NCBI GenBank assembly: GCA_032622095.1
Contig: CP136068.1
Location: 58,674,025-58,738,024, forward strand
Reading direction: 5' to 3'
DNA length: 64,000 nt
Origin: Siphonodentalium dalli
Taxonomy: Eukaryota; Mollusca; Scaphopoda; Gadilida; Siphonodentaliidae
The notes under the pieces: generated by a model
What the model was told of the DNA's origin: nothing
What the model saw: the letters and a program-made list of their open reading frames with translations, nothing else
The model's database searches: none
Translations under genes and position numbers: made by a program
Shown: one piece after another, positions 1-12,560 of the stretch
Layout of the letters: each line of letters begins with the position of its first letter
How positions within the stretch are numbered: the stretch's first letter is position 1

Positions 1-687
1 ATACTCCTCGCGGAACGTTCAAAGCCACGTTGTATCATGATACTATCATCACAGTAATGATTCTGAAACATTAACATATCATATTAATCAGGTACCTACG
101 GTAAGACATTGCTGTTTTGTATATTTATTGACGATTCTCGTAATAATTCTCTTATAGTCCGGGAGCCAATAGGGGTACCCTTGCACCCCCCTGGGACTTA
201 ACTTCACCCCACTCATTTTGTTCCTTATTATATGTCCTTCAACTTTTAAGCAATGTTAACAAGAAAAAAAAGTGGCCGTGTAGACTCCAGACAAGATGGC
301 GTCCACCCTGGCCGCCGTTTTTCAGATCAGACCCTAAGTCAGTTTTATGCAAATTATAGCGGGAAAATCTTGTAAAATGTATGCAAATGTATATATTTTC
401 GTGAAGCTAAGACATAATGACACTTTTTTGGTGCAAAATTGAAACTCACCCTCCAAGATGGCTGCCAAAATGGCCACCGGAAGTTGAAAATATGACGTTT
501 TTTTACAAATATCTTCTAGATCAGTTCATGTTGTTTGGGACTGGTTGAGTAATATGACTTTATTTTGTGTTTTGTATATTAACTGATCATTGGAGTGGCG
601 TGTATGAGTGCGGTATACAGTGAGTTGCTGAATTGTCATGTGTGAGGTGTATATGCAAGTATGGAAGGTATAAGTGGTCGTGTGTGT
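1..687 (+). repeat. 687-bp direct repeat, copy 1
   Basis: This block is repeated almost base for base at 2125-2811; the one difference noticed is GGTGCAAAA here versus GGCGCAAAA there. It carries the motif AAGATGGC/GCCATTTT type twice (near 293 and 457) and its last 90 bases are the beginning of the minisatellite seen after 2740. It starts at the window edge, so its true left boundary is unknown. It could be half of a segmental duplication with a 2124-bp offset, or a long terminal repeat. No coding sequence is seen in it. Confidence 0.9.
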
Positions 688-1000
688 ACCTTTGAGCATT
701 TTAGCCTAATTCCATCATGACCATGGGCTTTATTAATTTTGAGATTTTTAATTTCCTTTATTATTTCTTCTGTATTTACTTTTACTTCAGGCAGGAACGT
801 GAAGCATTTATCTGGAAAATATTGGATATGTTTGTTTGTGCCTTGCACAATCCCATTGTTTATAAAGGTTTCATTTAGCAGTGAAGCTTTTTCAAGATCA
901 TTGAAAATCAATTCATCTTCTTTGGATACTTTTCCATACATGAGTTTTTTGTTTTCCAAAAGCAGCTGTTTACCACTTTCCAGAAATATTTAGGTGAATA
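688..1000 (-). pseudogene. LINE reverse-transcriptase fragment
   Basis: Read on minus, this stretch encodes about 100 residues typical of the region just upstream of, and at the start of, the RT domain of Jockey/CR1-type non-LTR retrotransposons: an EKASLLNETF-like segment, then EIIKEIKNLKINKAHGHDGI, where families normally have KAxGPDGI (the Pro is His here). It lacks the endonuclease, the catalytic FADD box and a start, so it is a dead fragment. Its 3' end falls exactly where the 687-bp repeat stops, so the join at 687/688 is a rearrangement or insertion boundary. Confidence 0.6.
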
Positions 1001-1147
1001 GGAGTTTTCTATATAATTGGCAAGGGAGGGCTTTTAAATGAGTAAACACTTCTAAACAATATAATATTGTATTGAGGCTTTTGTAAAGCAAAAGTGGGTG
1101 AAAGACGAGTTACAAATAAATTATTAAAATACGTTAATAGTCATACA

Positions 1148-1356
1148 TACAGTAATGCTCTAAGTAAGCGACTTCTTAACCACAGCAGAATTATGGGTAA
1201 CTTTTCAGGATTTAGTCGGAAATATGGCTTGTTGCCATTCAGGGAGAGCTTTCCGATGAATGGCAACAAGCCATAAATGTATTTCCGACTAAATCCTGAA
1301 AAGTTACCCATAATTCTGCTGTGGTTAAGAAGTCGCTTACTTAGAGCATTACTGTA
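1148..1356. mobile_element. Palindromic MITE, TA-flanked, copy 1
   Basis: The sequence is a near-perfect inverted repeat of about 95 bp per arm around a short loop near 1245. Outer ends read TA-CAGTAATGCTCTAAG and CTTAGAGCATTACTG-TA, consistent with a TA target duplication as made by Tc1/mariner-type transposases. A second diverged copy lies at 56208-56419. No coding capacity; the short open frame through it is an artefact of the palindrome. The superfamily is an inference from the TA flank only. Confidence 0.75.
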
Positions 1357-2124
1357 CTAAATGACAATTTTACAAACAAATAGCAATAAACCAAATAACA
1401 TCCAAATACATATTCACCCTCAAAGTAATGAAGAAATATATCAAGGTTCAAATACCAGTGCCAATTCAAAATACATTCAAAATTCAAATTATTAAAATCC
1501 GTCAAGCCGAAGGCCGCCAAACCGAAGATAGTAGAACAAGGTCAGAATATGTGAAATTATCTTGTAGCCTAACGGTACATGTTAAAATTAAATACACACA
1601 TGAACTCACAAATAAATAATAGACAAGCAACTGAATGACATGCAACAGTTAATTAAATCATGCAGTACTCTGTTCATTGTGCCAATTATATTCATACAAA
1701 CTTTACTAACTTCAAAGCCGCCAAGCCGAAGGCTGCCAAAATTATTTCAAAATTAAGAGATCATATAGAGTTGAAATAACCAACTCTGAGAAAAACCAAG
1801 TCAGAGTTGGAATTAAGTCGAGAAACTCTCTCTCTGAATGACCACAAACGCAATGCCCTTGTGAAATCATATCATAGTCTAGTCGTAATTCTCAGAAAAG
1901 ACATTTCTAGAAGCATTTCCGCGGAAAAGTGTCAAACCAACATTTTTACCATAATTCGAAGGTGCTGAACATGAATAGACTGCCTGTCGCCCGATTGTAT
2001 GAACACAGGGTTCAATACAAGGCTTTTAAAATCTTCGTGTTTTCTTCGCTGGAGGGTTGTTGATACGGAGCACCGTACAACGTCATATGAAATCACGTAA
2101 CTGGCTTGAACTTACTCAAATTTA
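1357..2124. other. Non-coding, short local repeats
   Basis: AT-rich stretch without a recognisable gene. The motif AAGCCGAAGGC recurs (near 1504 and 1722), and imperfect inverted AACTCTGA / TCAGAGTT motifs occur near 1780-1810. Nothing else is supported. Confidence 0.5.
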
Positions 2125-2811
2125 TATACTCCTCGCGGAACGTTCAAAGCCACGTTGTATCATGATACTATCATCACAGTAATGATTCTGAAACATTAAC
2201 ATATCATATTAATCAGGTACCTACGGTAAGACATTGCTGTTTTGTATATTTATTGACGATTCTCGTAATAATTCTCTTATAGTCCGGGAGCCAATAGGGG
2301 TACCCTTGCACCCCCCTGGGACTTAACTTCACCCCACTCATTTTGTTCCTTATTATATGTCCTTCAACTTTTAAGCAATGTTAACAAGAAAAAAAAGTGG
2401 CCGTGTAGACTCCAGACAAGATGGCGTCCACCCTGGCCGCCGTTTTTCAGATCAGACCCTAAGTCAGTTTTATGCAAATTATAGCGGGAAAATCTTGTAA
2501 AATGTATGCAAATGTATATATTTTCGTGAAGCTAAGACATAATGACACTTTTTTGGCGCAAAATTGAAACTCACCCTCCAAGATGGCTGCCAAAATGGCC
2601 ACCGGAAGTTGAAAATATGACGTTTTTTTACAAATATCTTCTAGATCAGTTCATGTTGTTTGGGACTGGTTGAGTAATATGACTTTATTTTGTGTTTTGT
2701 ATATTAACTGATCATTGGAGTGGCGTGTATGAGTGCGGTATACAGTGAGTTGCTGAATTGTCATGTGTGAGGTGTATATGCAAGTATGGAAGGTATAAGT
2801 GGTCGTGTGTG
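2125..2811 (+). repeat. 687-bp direct repeat, copy 2
   Basis: Second copy of the 1-687 block, in the same orientation, 2124 bases downstream. Here the block continues without a break into the minisatellite, suggesting this copy keeps the original right flank while copy 1 is cut by the LINE fragment. Confidence 0.9.
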
Positions 2812-4910
2812 TGGGTATTGGTGTATCTGGAAGGGCTCACCATTGGTGAGGTGTATATGTATACCTGTATTGACCCTATGGTCATGGGTATGGTGAATAG
2901 GTATACATGTAGTGGCTGTATGGTCCATAGTGAGATGAATATGTATACACTGAGTGAATGTATGATTGTGAATGTGGTGAATATGTATACATAGAGTCAG
3001 AGTGACTATATAGTCATGTGCCAGGTGTAGGAGTATACCTGGTGTTCATGCATGGTGAATCGTGTCGGTATCGTCAGGTGTACGTGTATAAAGTGGGTGA
3101 CTATATTGTCATTTGTGTGGTTTTTATGTACATATGGAGTGACTGAGGTAATGGGTGGGTTGTACATGTGTACCCTGGGTGGCTATCGCTTTCCACAATA
3201 ACTCAAGGATATGTTAATCAATAGAGAGGTTATGTCAGAGAGCTCTTCATCTTGATGGTGTTTATGTACATGGGGGAAACGTTAAACGTGGAAAGCGATA
3301 GACACCCATTATCACACAGTAATTCCATATATACATAAACACCACAGACATAACAATATAGTGACCCAATGTATACACGTACACCTGACCCATGACCACG
3401 GATGACCATACAGCCATTGGTCACAATGGAGGCACACCGGGTATACTCCTAAACATGACCCATAACCATATAGTCACTCTGTGTATACCCATGCATTCAC
3501 CTCACCATTGGCCATACGGTAATCCCCTGTATACCTATTCTCCACACACATGGTCAAATAGACAATCAATATATACATTAACACCACAACAATGACCATA
3601 GAGTCACTCCATATATACATATGCACCTCACCAATGGCCATATAGCCACTCGCTTCGTACACATACCTCACCCATGCCAACTGGTATACTCCTTCACCTG
3701 ACCTATGGCCATATAGTCACCCCGTGTGTACCTATTCATGGTCAATCCTTGTATACATATTCACCTCACCATTGGTCATGTCACTCCCTGTATCCCTATG
3801 TGTCACACCATAGCCGAATAGCTACACAAGATATACTAATACACTCCAGCCATGTCAGAAAAGTCACTCCATGTATGCATATGCACCTCATCCATGGCCA
3901 TATAACCAATCGCTATATACACATACCCCTCCCCCATGACCATATAGCAACACGTGTGTATACCCGTATAACCTACACATGACCATACTGCCACGAGTCA
4001 CCAAGCAGGAACACAAGGTATACTCATAAACCTGACACATAACTATTTAGTCACTCCCTGTATAGATATTCATTACATTTATGATCATACAGTCACTCCT
4101 TGTATACCTAAATGTACTCATCTCACCATTGACCATACAGTAACTACATCTATACCTATTCGACACACATAGTCATATAACCACTTGATATATACATATG
4201 CAGCCCACCCTAGACCATAGAGTCACTCCAGGTATACATATACACCTCACCAACGGCCATTCAGCCCTTTCAGATATACACAAAACATGCACACACGACC
4301 ACTCATACATTCCATACTTGCATATACACCTCACACATGACAATTCAGCAACTCACTGTATAATCATACACGCCATCCATGATCATACAGCTAATCCCTA
4401 TACACCCACCAATGAAAATACATCCACGAGATATATAAATATATACCACAAGGACACTCCCTATATACCCACACGCTCAATAATGTCACCCAGCTTACTC
4501 CAGGTATGCATATACACTTCAATCATGACCGTACAGTCATTACATGTATACCTATACACATTACCCGTAACCATAAAATAACTCCCTATGTATCCACACA
4601 CCCCATCCATGATCATACAGACAACACATGTACATCCCACCCATGACCTTACAGTCACTCCATATATACATAATCAACACATAGATGACCATGTAGCTAT
4701 ATCCATACACCACATCAATGTCCATACATGCACACCGGGTTCACCCGTACTGGATAGACACAACCCTGTATACCTATACATCTTACCATGGACAACCCAC
4801 ACATAACCATAAAGTCACTCCTTGTATACCTATTCACATCATTCATGACATACAATAACTCCCCGTATACCTATTCACATCACCTATGATCATAGAGTAA
4901 CTCCCTGCCT
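2740..4910. repeat. Degenerate minisatellite with internal inversion
   Basis: About 2.2 kb of diverged 55-65 bp units. In 2740-3190 the units read like ATGGTCATGGGTATGGTGAA with GTATAC; from about 3300 to 4910 they read as the reverse complement (CTCACCCATGGCCATATAG, GTATACCTATTCACC). The switch is marked by inverted arms TATCGCTTTCCAC (about 3183-3196) and GTGGAAAGCGATA (about 3288-3301). Open frames here, rich in His, Thr and Tyr, are products of the repeat and not genes. Confidence 0.8.
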
Positions 4911-4914
4911 ACCA

Positions 4915-5152
4915 TCTTGGCATCCACCTTGTATCCAGTTAATATTATTTTTTTGTTATCATAATGGACCAGAATAGCCACAGATTATGGTTGAAACACC
5001 AGATTTTCAACAACAAGCATGATACTTTTTCATTTTAATTATGATTACATTTGTGTATAATTATTGTATCATATATATATTTATTGTTATTTATTTTGTG
5101 ACATCGGCCCCGTGTGGGTGTAATTGTCAATAAACTTATCTTATCTTATCTC
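4915..5152 (+). mobile_element. CR1-like LINE 3' end
   Basis: The stretch ends in CGGCCCCGTGTGGGTGTAAT, then CAATAAAC and three TTATC/CTTATC units. A 3' UTR ending in a short pentanucleotide repeat is characteristic of CR1-group non-LTR retrotransposons. Only the 3' UTR is present; no RT is upstream, so this is a heavily 5'-truncated copy. The upstream limit against the minisatellite is approximate. Confidence 0.55.
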
Positions 5153-5527
5153 GGTTCCGTCTCAAAGTTCTGCCCATTTCCTTTCAATAATATGGTCAGA
5201 ATCACAAAAGAGGTTCTCGGCAAAATTCCATACTTTAAAATGAATTTGTCATGCCCCATACGGAACTGGGACAACCAGAATAGAACATATAGTTGTCAGT
5301 TAATTAACTAACATGTATAATAACCAAGAGAGTCACAATTTACTACCTTTTCGGATAACACAGAGAATAATGTTCGGGATATATGTAATTTTTTTTTTAC
5401 AAATTTGGTTGCCATTTTGGAAACGATCTTGAGCAATTTGGTCTATAAATACCGTAGTGTGACACATTTAAGATAGACCAAAACAATAAACACATTTGAA
5501 TTCAAAGACAATTACATTTTACATGAA
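5153..5527. other. Non-coding spacer
   Basis: AT-rich interval between a LINE tail and the pearl-like array. No supported gene or repeat. Confidence 0.4.
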
Positions 5528-7999
5528 ATGAAAGTATCAATGACACTGTAGCTCAACTTAGGTAGGGGAATAATTGAATGGTCGACAGTAAATGGAGGAA
5601 TAGGAAAAGTGCTAATTGAAATGTCTAAGTAAGACTAGATGTTCATGTCAATATCAACATTCATAACAGGTTTCATAATGATCGGATCAGGGATGTGGTG
5701 ATTATGGTGTGACAAAGGATTTATTGATGCAAAGAGTAAATTCTAAAATGGCCTCATAATGATCTGATCAAAGGTATGACCTGTAGCCTGTGCCAATGGA
5801 TTTAGTCATGCAAAGAGTAAAATCCAAGATGGCTGCTGGCGGCCATATTTTTCGGCTGAACGACCCCAAAATGACTCGTTTCCCATCTACATGTCATTGT
5901 TAACATACTTGACAAATTTCTTGAAGTTCCGACCAAAGCTACGACCTGTAGCCCGCACCAAAGGATTTATTCATGCAAAGAGTAAAATCCAATATGGCTG
6001 CTGGTGGACATGTTTTTTAGCCAAACGACACCAAAATGACTCGTTCCCATATACATGTCAATATCAATATTCATGACAAATTTCATAAAGGTCAGACCAA
6101 AGGTACGACCTGTAACCCGCGCCAAAGGGTTTAGTCATTGAAAGAGTCAAATCCAAGATGGCTGCTGGCGGCCATGTTTTTTGGCCGAACAACCCCAAAA
6201 TCACTCGTTCCCATCTACATGTCATTGTTAACATCCATGACAAATTTCATGAAGTTCTGACCAAAGCTACAACCTGTAGCCCGCGCCAAAGAATTTAGTC
6301 ATGCAAACAGTAAAATCCAAGATGGCTGCTGGCGGCCATGTTTTTTGGCTGAACGACCCCAAAATCACTCGTTCCCATCTACATGTCAATATTAACATCC
6401 ATGACAAATTTCATGATGATCAGACGAACAGCACGACCTGTAGCCCGCGCCAATGGATTGAATTTTGAAATCCAAAATGGCCACCAGCGGCCATGTTTTT
6501 TGGCCGAATGACCCCAAAATGACTCGTTCCCATCTACATGTCAATGTCAACATTCATGACAAAATTCATAAAGATCAGACCATAGGTACGACCTGTAGCC
6601 CGCGCCAAAGGATTTAGTCATGCAAAGAGTAAAATCCATGATGGCTGCGGGCGGCCATGTTTTTTGGCCGAACAACCCCAAAATCACTCGTTCCCATCTA
6701 CATGTCATTGTTAACATCCATGACAAATTTCATGAAGTTCTGATCAAAACTACGACCTGTAGCCTGCGCCAAAGGATTTAGTCATGCAAAGAGTAAAATC
6801 CAAGATGGCTGCCAGCGGCCATGTTTTTTGGCCGTATGACCCCAAAATGACTCGTTCCCATAAACATGTCAATATCAATATTCATGACAAATTTCATAAA
6901 GGTCAGACCAAAGGTACGACCTGTAACCCGCGCCAAAGGATTTAGTCATGCAAAGAGTAAAATCCAAGATGGCTGCTGGCGGCCATGTTTTTTGGCCGAA
7001 CGACCCCAAAATCACTCGTTCCCATCTACATGTCATTGTTAACATCCATGACAAATTTCATGAAGTTCTGACCAAAGCTACAACCTGTAGCCCGCGCCAA
7101 AGAATTTAGTCATGCAAACAGTAAAATCCAAGATGGCTGCTGGCGGCCATGTTTTTTGGCTGAACAACCCCAAAATCACTCGTTCCCATCTACATGTCAA
7201 TATTAACATCCATGTCAAATTTCATGATGATCAGACGAACAGCACGACCTGTAGCCCGCGCCAATGGATTGAATTTTGAAATCCAAAATGGCCACCAGCG
7301 GCCATGTTTTTTGGCCGAATGACCCCAAAATGACTCGTTCCCATCTACATGTCAATGTCAACATTCATGAAAAAATTCATAAAGATCAGACCATAGGTAC
7401 GACCTGTAGCCCGCGCCAAAGGATTTAGTCATGCAAAGAGTAAAATCCATGATGGCTGCTGGCGGCCATGTTTTTTGGCCGAACAACCCCAAAATCACTC
7501 GTTCCCATCTACATGTCATTGTTAACATCCATGACAAATTTCATGAAGTTCTGATCAAAACTACGACCTGTAGCCTGCGCCAAATGATTTAGTCATGCAA
7601 AGAGTAAAATCCAAGATGGCTGCTGACGGCCATGTTTTTTGGCCGAACGACCCCAAAATGACTCGTTCCCATCTACATGTCAATATTAACATCCATGACA
7701 AATTTCATGATGATCAAACGAACAGTACGACCTGTAGCCCGCGCCAATGGATTGAATTTTGAAATCCAAGATGGCCACCAGCGGCCATGTTTTTTGGCCG
7801 AATGACCCCAAAATAACTCGTTCCCATCTACATGTCAATGTCAACATTCATGCAAAATTTCATAAAGATCAGACCAAAGGTACGACCTGTAGCCCGCGCC
7901 AAAGGAAATTGTTGACAGACACACGCACACACGGACACACGGATGACGGACGCCAAGCCATGGCAATAGCTCAAACTTACAAAAGTAAGTTGAGCTAAA
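5528..7999 (+). mobile_element. Pearl-like element A, copy 1
   Basis: The 5' module begins ATGAAAGTATCAATGACACT then GTAGCTCAACTT. Then follow about 13 tandem monomers of about 162 bp, each with an AAGATGGCTGC...GGCCATGTTTT inverted motif, CCCAAAATGACTCGTTCCCA and TACGACCTGTAGCC. The 3' end has GGAAATTGTTGACAGAC, a CACACGGA-type microsatellite, and a hairpin TAGCTCAAACTTAC / GTAAGTTGAGCTA ending in CTAA. This order matches pearl elements known from bivalves, which are thought to be non-autonomous relatives of Helitron/Helentron elements (family knowledge). There is no transposase, so it depends on a partner elsewhere. Confidence 0.75.
6000..7620 (+). repeat. Higher-order repeat: 810-bp, five-monomer unit
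   Basis: Inside element A, variants recur exactly 810 bases apart: the GACCATAGGTACGACC variant near 6579 and 7389, the CAGACGAACAGCACGACC variant near 6420 and 7230, and TTCTGATCAAAACTACGACC near 6739 and 7549. Five monomers were therefore duplicated together as a block, probably by unequal exchange. Confidence 0.8.
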
Positions 8000-8462
8000 A
8001 ATGGTTCATACCTGAAAAGATCATTTTTGCCGATATTTATGTCAAGTTTTTGAGAGAAAATTCCAATATTTTTGGTGATATCAGTGGTGACAATAGTAAC
8101 AATTAACCATGGTGTATCAGACATGTTAGTATTCAATGTATATGTCAGAGGCAGAATAGCCAATTTTATACATCAACCACAACTTGTAAGCGATTGCACG
8201 ACACGTTGGGGCAATACTTACCATTTTCCATATTTTGGCAGCCATTTTGAGCCAAAGTAAGAATTTTGGTTCCAATGAGTTTGAATATTCATAGGTAATG
8301 ATATGCCTCACTTAGATTACAAAGTTCTGTTCATTTCTTGATGAAATATGACTAGAATTCCAATTGTGATTGTTTGTGAAATTTTATACCACGTTCTAAA
8401 AACTCGAATTTTTGAGGGAAGGGGCTTGGACCCCAATAATTGCATATTTAATTGCTCCAACG
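8000..8462. other. Non-coding spacer
   Basis: No supported gene. It separates the pearl-like array from an inverted fragment of the left-edge repeat. Confidence 0.4.
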
Positions 8463-8572
8463 ATCAGTTAATATACAAAACACAAAATAAAGTCATGTTA
8501 CTCAACCAGTTCCAAACAGCATGAACTGACCTAGAAGATATTTGTGAAAAAAACGTCATATTTTCAACTTAA
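8463..8572 (-). repeat. Inverted partial copy of the left-edge repeat
   Basis: Reads as the reverse complement of about 485-595 (and of the matching part of the second copy), including GATCAGTTAATATACAAAAC and the AAAACGTCATATTTTC end. The match stops abruptly at both sides, so this is a dispersed repeat module rather than part of the 2124-bp duplication. Confidence 0.8.
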
Positions 8573-8930
8573 TCCTGATTCACAGAACTTTCAACCGGGT
8601 GTGATTTCATGAAGAGCGTATATTTATTAAATAACATACTTGTCCATATATGTATAGCAGATGATGAGATAGTTCTGACAGAAAGGTCACGAGGGGTGAT
8701 TTAAATAACAAAGTATTCCCATGTTCATGAGATTATATGTATAACGAGTGTGAAATATGTCTCGATATTGACTTACTGTATTTTCGCGACAATAAAAACA
8801 GTATGTGACTTGAAGTTGATTTTATGGGTGAAATATGTGTCACAGGCAGCGACAGGCACCCTCGTTGGATTCAGCATACCTGAATTATGCTAGAAAACTT
8901 AGTTTCATGCTTTTCCCCAAAAATGCCTCT

Positions 8931-11900
8931 ATGACTATGACTATGATTATTTATTCATAACTCATTCATATGATATATACAATTATATACACAGTGTAAT
9001 AGTATAACACCCCCCGTTGAAAAGTAATATAACTATACATGTAATAATAATTTTAATTTATCTAGGTTTTGTCTTGTTAACTTTAAACATTGGTATATAA
9101 ATGTCTGTTTTTTAATAAATAATAGTATAATTCGTTTGTCGTTCACCGTTCATCGCTCAGTTTGTGATATGGTATGTAAAGTACAAGCATGTGGAGTATG
9201 GATATGTGGATGAGGCCAGCGGAGAACCATGATAATTGTTTAACCAATGGGTCGGACAAGGCATTCGAATAATACATTCATGTATTTCCTGCGATAGGGT
9301 GATGATGCACATGTATTATCTATCCTTCTCTCTTGTTATGCAATGTCAGTTATCGCTATACGAATACTATACTACTTATTACACATCGTTGCAGTCAGGA
9401 CAATTTTTGTATGTACATTTGGGATTCAGTTGATATGAAGATAGCCTATTTCGAGAGTAATCATTTTTGAACATTGTTCGTGTTGGAAGACGTTTTAGTT
9501 TGTCGTCCAGGGAATTCCACATCTTCGGAAGATAGTGTTCTGGTAAGTTTTCCGAGAAGACACTTTTCGGTGTCCCAGATTTGAGCATACCATCTTGTCG
9601 CGTGTCATTTTGGGAACTTGTGAAGAAATTTTCAAATGAATTTGGTAACTGGTCATGAAACCAGTCATGCACAATGAGATTTGAATGCAGGGTATAGATA
9701 TCATTAAATTTTAAAATGTCATTTGTTTTAAATAGCGGATCTGTGTGACTATTGTATTTTTTATTGTTTATTATGCGCATGGATTTTTTCTGCAGTTTGA
9801 ATACTCTATCACTTTTATTCGAATTTCCCCATATATGTATAGCATACATCAAATGACTGTGAACTATTGCATAGTATAACGATTTGAGTGCTTCGCGTGG
9901 TAAGAAGTGCTTAATTTTATTCAGACTATAATTTGCACTGGCAATTCTAGCGCACACATGATTTATGTGATGATGAAATTTCAAATTTTCATCCAATTTC
10001 ACACCTAAATATGTAAATGATTGTTCGTGTCTCGTGTTACCAACCTGTGTAATTTTGGTGTTGTTGATCCTAAGTGATAGATTATCGCCCCTATGCGAGT
10101 TGTTCATAGGATGAAAGAGAATATATTTACATTTTGAAGGATTTATTTGTATATAATTTGCACAACACCATTCGAAGAATTTTGCTATTTCGGTATTCAT
10201 ATACGCTTTTAAGTCGTGTGTGTTATTACCATATGTATATAGGGTTGTGTCGTCAGCAAATGAAAGTAGCGAGAGGGTGGTTGCATCTTTCATGTCGTTA
10301 ACGTAAATTAGAAAAAGAAGAGGTCCTAAAATCTACCCCTGGGGCACTCCACAACTAACATCTAAAGTTTCAGAGAGGCTATTTTTAAAGCATACACATT
10401 GTTGTCTATTAACTAAATAGCTACGAAACCAGTCGTTTGTAAGACCTATAATTCCACAGTGGGATAGTTTAGATAAGAGTATTTCATGATTTATAGAGTC
10501 AAATGCTTTCGAAAAATCAACGAATAATGCTAATGTTGAATCTCTAGATATTTGGTCATTATTTTGTGCAACTGAACTTAGGAGTTGAATTATTGGATGG
10601 TAGGTTGAGTGTTTGCTACGAAAACCATACTGGTGTTCGTACAATATATCATTGTCGTTAAGAAAGTCTCTGAGTCTGCATGATGGCCATTATTTTTTCC
10701 ATAATTTTGGAAAATATAGGAAGTATACTTATCGGTCGATAATTATTGAAATTAGAATTATCGCCCTTTTTAAAGACTGGAATAACTTTCGCCAGTTTCA
10801 TGTCATCTGGAAATTTCCCCACTTTGAATGAACGATTAATTATGTGGACCAGTGGTTGTGCTACTTCATTAATTGTTACTTTCATAAGTTTGCTGGAAAT
10901 ATTATTTAAATCAAGAGTATGTTTTGGTTTTATTTTGAATGCTGTTAGGATTACTTCTTGCTCATTTGTAGGGAGAAGTTTAAAAATATGTGGATAATGG
11001 CCCGTAAGATAATCTACATGTGAGTTTTCAGTATGAGGTATCGAGTTGACTATGTTGTGTCCAACATTAACAAAGAATGAATTGAAATGGGATGCAATCT
11101 CTTTTGGGTCAGATATGCGTTCGCCGTTGCTGATGAATTCGTTTGGTGGTATGACTAATGATTTATTCTTGCCGATTATACTTCTAAGGATTTTCCAAGT
11201 GGCTTTCATGTTGCCCCTGTTTTCATTGAAAATATTCTTATAGTAAAGCGATTTACTCTTCCTGATGACTTTATTATATATATTGCAGAATGTTTTATAT
11301 TTTTTTATGTTTAGATCGGTTGGATTTTTTAGTTTCGTTCTATATAGTTTGTTTTTTGTATGCGAAGACGTTAGGACTCCAGAAGTGATCCAAGGATTTT
11401 GTTTTATGAATCTTTTAGGGATGTGAGTATTAGTTACTGGGAAGGCTGTATGGAATGCATCGGTATACGTTGTAATAAATCTGTTGTATGATTCGTTTGG
11501 ACACTGGCAATTGTATACATCATCAAACGATGATGTGGTAAGAATTTGTTTGAACAAGTTCATATTTTTTTGTGAATAAACTCGCCGATCACGCGTAGAG
11601 CTCATAAGTGGCGCCGGTGATTTAGTCCCATGCATGTAGAAACATGCCAAATGATCAGAAACATCGGTAATTATTATACCCGATTCGTTATCATTCAAAA
11701 CGTTATTTGAGAAAATGTTGTCTATTAGAGTAGCTGAGAATTCAGTTATTCTAGTAGGTCTGGTAATGGATGGTAAAAACCCTTCTGAGAACATTGTATC
11801 GACGAATTTTTCAGTTTTGTTATGTGTGCCGAACTTTAATAAATCTATATTGAAATCACCGAATAAATAGCATTTTTTGTGCTCTTTGTTTACAATACCT

Positions 11901-12560
11901 AATATGTTTTCAATCGACGATTGGAATACGTCTAAGTCAGCTAAGGGCACGGTATTTGGTCTGTATACACAACCGATGATGTAAGAATTATTTTTTTCGG
12001 GAAATATTTCCAGGAACAGAGATTCAAATTTGTGAGCATTAAAAATTGTGAGATCGTCTCTAATTTTATATGGTAAATTGTCATTAACATAAACTGCCAC
12101 GCCCCCTCTTCCGTTGTCGGTCTCTGTTCTCGTCTTATATAGGAGAGGGTGGTAACCTTCTAGAGAGAAATCTAGACCATTTGTGTGTATTTTGAATACT
12201 TCTGTTAGTCCTATTATATCGAATATGTTCTTTTCTTGTTGAAGTTCACAGAGAAAGTTATTTAATTTATCCCAGTTAGCACTTAAACTCCGACAATTGA
12301 GGTTTAAGATGTTTGGCCCTTTATTGTTAGCGTGTTCGTATTTGGTTTTAAATTCTGAAGGAGATAGATATTGACAATTTTGATCATGAAGATCAAATGG
12401 TGATTCGGGGGATATTTCGTCTGGATCATTGGTATGTTTTAGAAGTTCCTCATATATTGTAGAAAAATCCATGGCTGGGTTCTCCTTGACCTCATCAATG
12501 CTTATTCTATGTGATGCCATTATTATAACATGTCACAATGAAAACACAACTGAGCGATGA
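8931..12560 (-). mobile_element. CR1-like non-LTR retrotransposon, nearly full length
   Basis: A minus-strand LINE containing the endonuclease/RT gene at 12520-9379, about 450 bases of 3' UTR, and a 3' tail of short repeats (ATAGTCATAGTCATAG on minus, at about 8931-8950). A 3' microsatellite instead of poly-A points to the CR1/L2/Jockey group. The upstream limit is uncertain; no separate ORF1 was recognised between 12560 and 14880, so the copy may be 5'-truncated or of an ORF2-only type. No clear target duplication was seen. Confidence 0.75.
9379..12520 (-). pseudogene. CR1-like ORF2: AP endonuclease + reverse transcriptase
   Basis: Encodes the enzymes that nick target DNA and copy the element RNA into it. 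The first frame (12520-10658, 620 residues) has the AP-endonuclease motifs NLNCRSL (74-80), LTE (105-107), GGVAVYV (139-145), YRP (186-188), GDFN (221-224), LIDNIF and SDH (288-290), then the RT start AKVIPVFKKGD...NNYRPISIL. A single frameshift near 10680-10690 moves reading to 10644-10333, with YGFR, FVDFSKAFDSI and GVPQG. That frame stops at TAG (about 10334) exactly where families read a Ser in GVPQGSILGP; the same frame then continues through FADDT to a C-terminal end KNCPDCNDV at 9379. Only one frameshift and one nonsense codon separate it from an intact gene, so it is a fairly young copy. Start is the first Met of the open frame; it is not otherwise verified. Confidence 0.9.

Noticed and set aside
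2758-4806. Several open frames of 65-127 codons in the minisatellite
   Set aside because: Composition (Thr, His, Tyr, Ile) follows the repeat unit and frames change with each indel; not genes.
5528-7999. CRISPR-like array (regular repeats of about 160 bp)
   Set aside because: Units are long, contiguous, diverged, and lack short repeat/unique spacer structure; the genome is eukaryotic.
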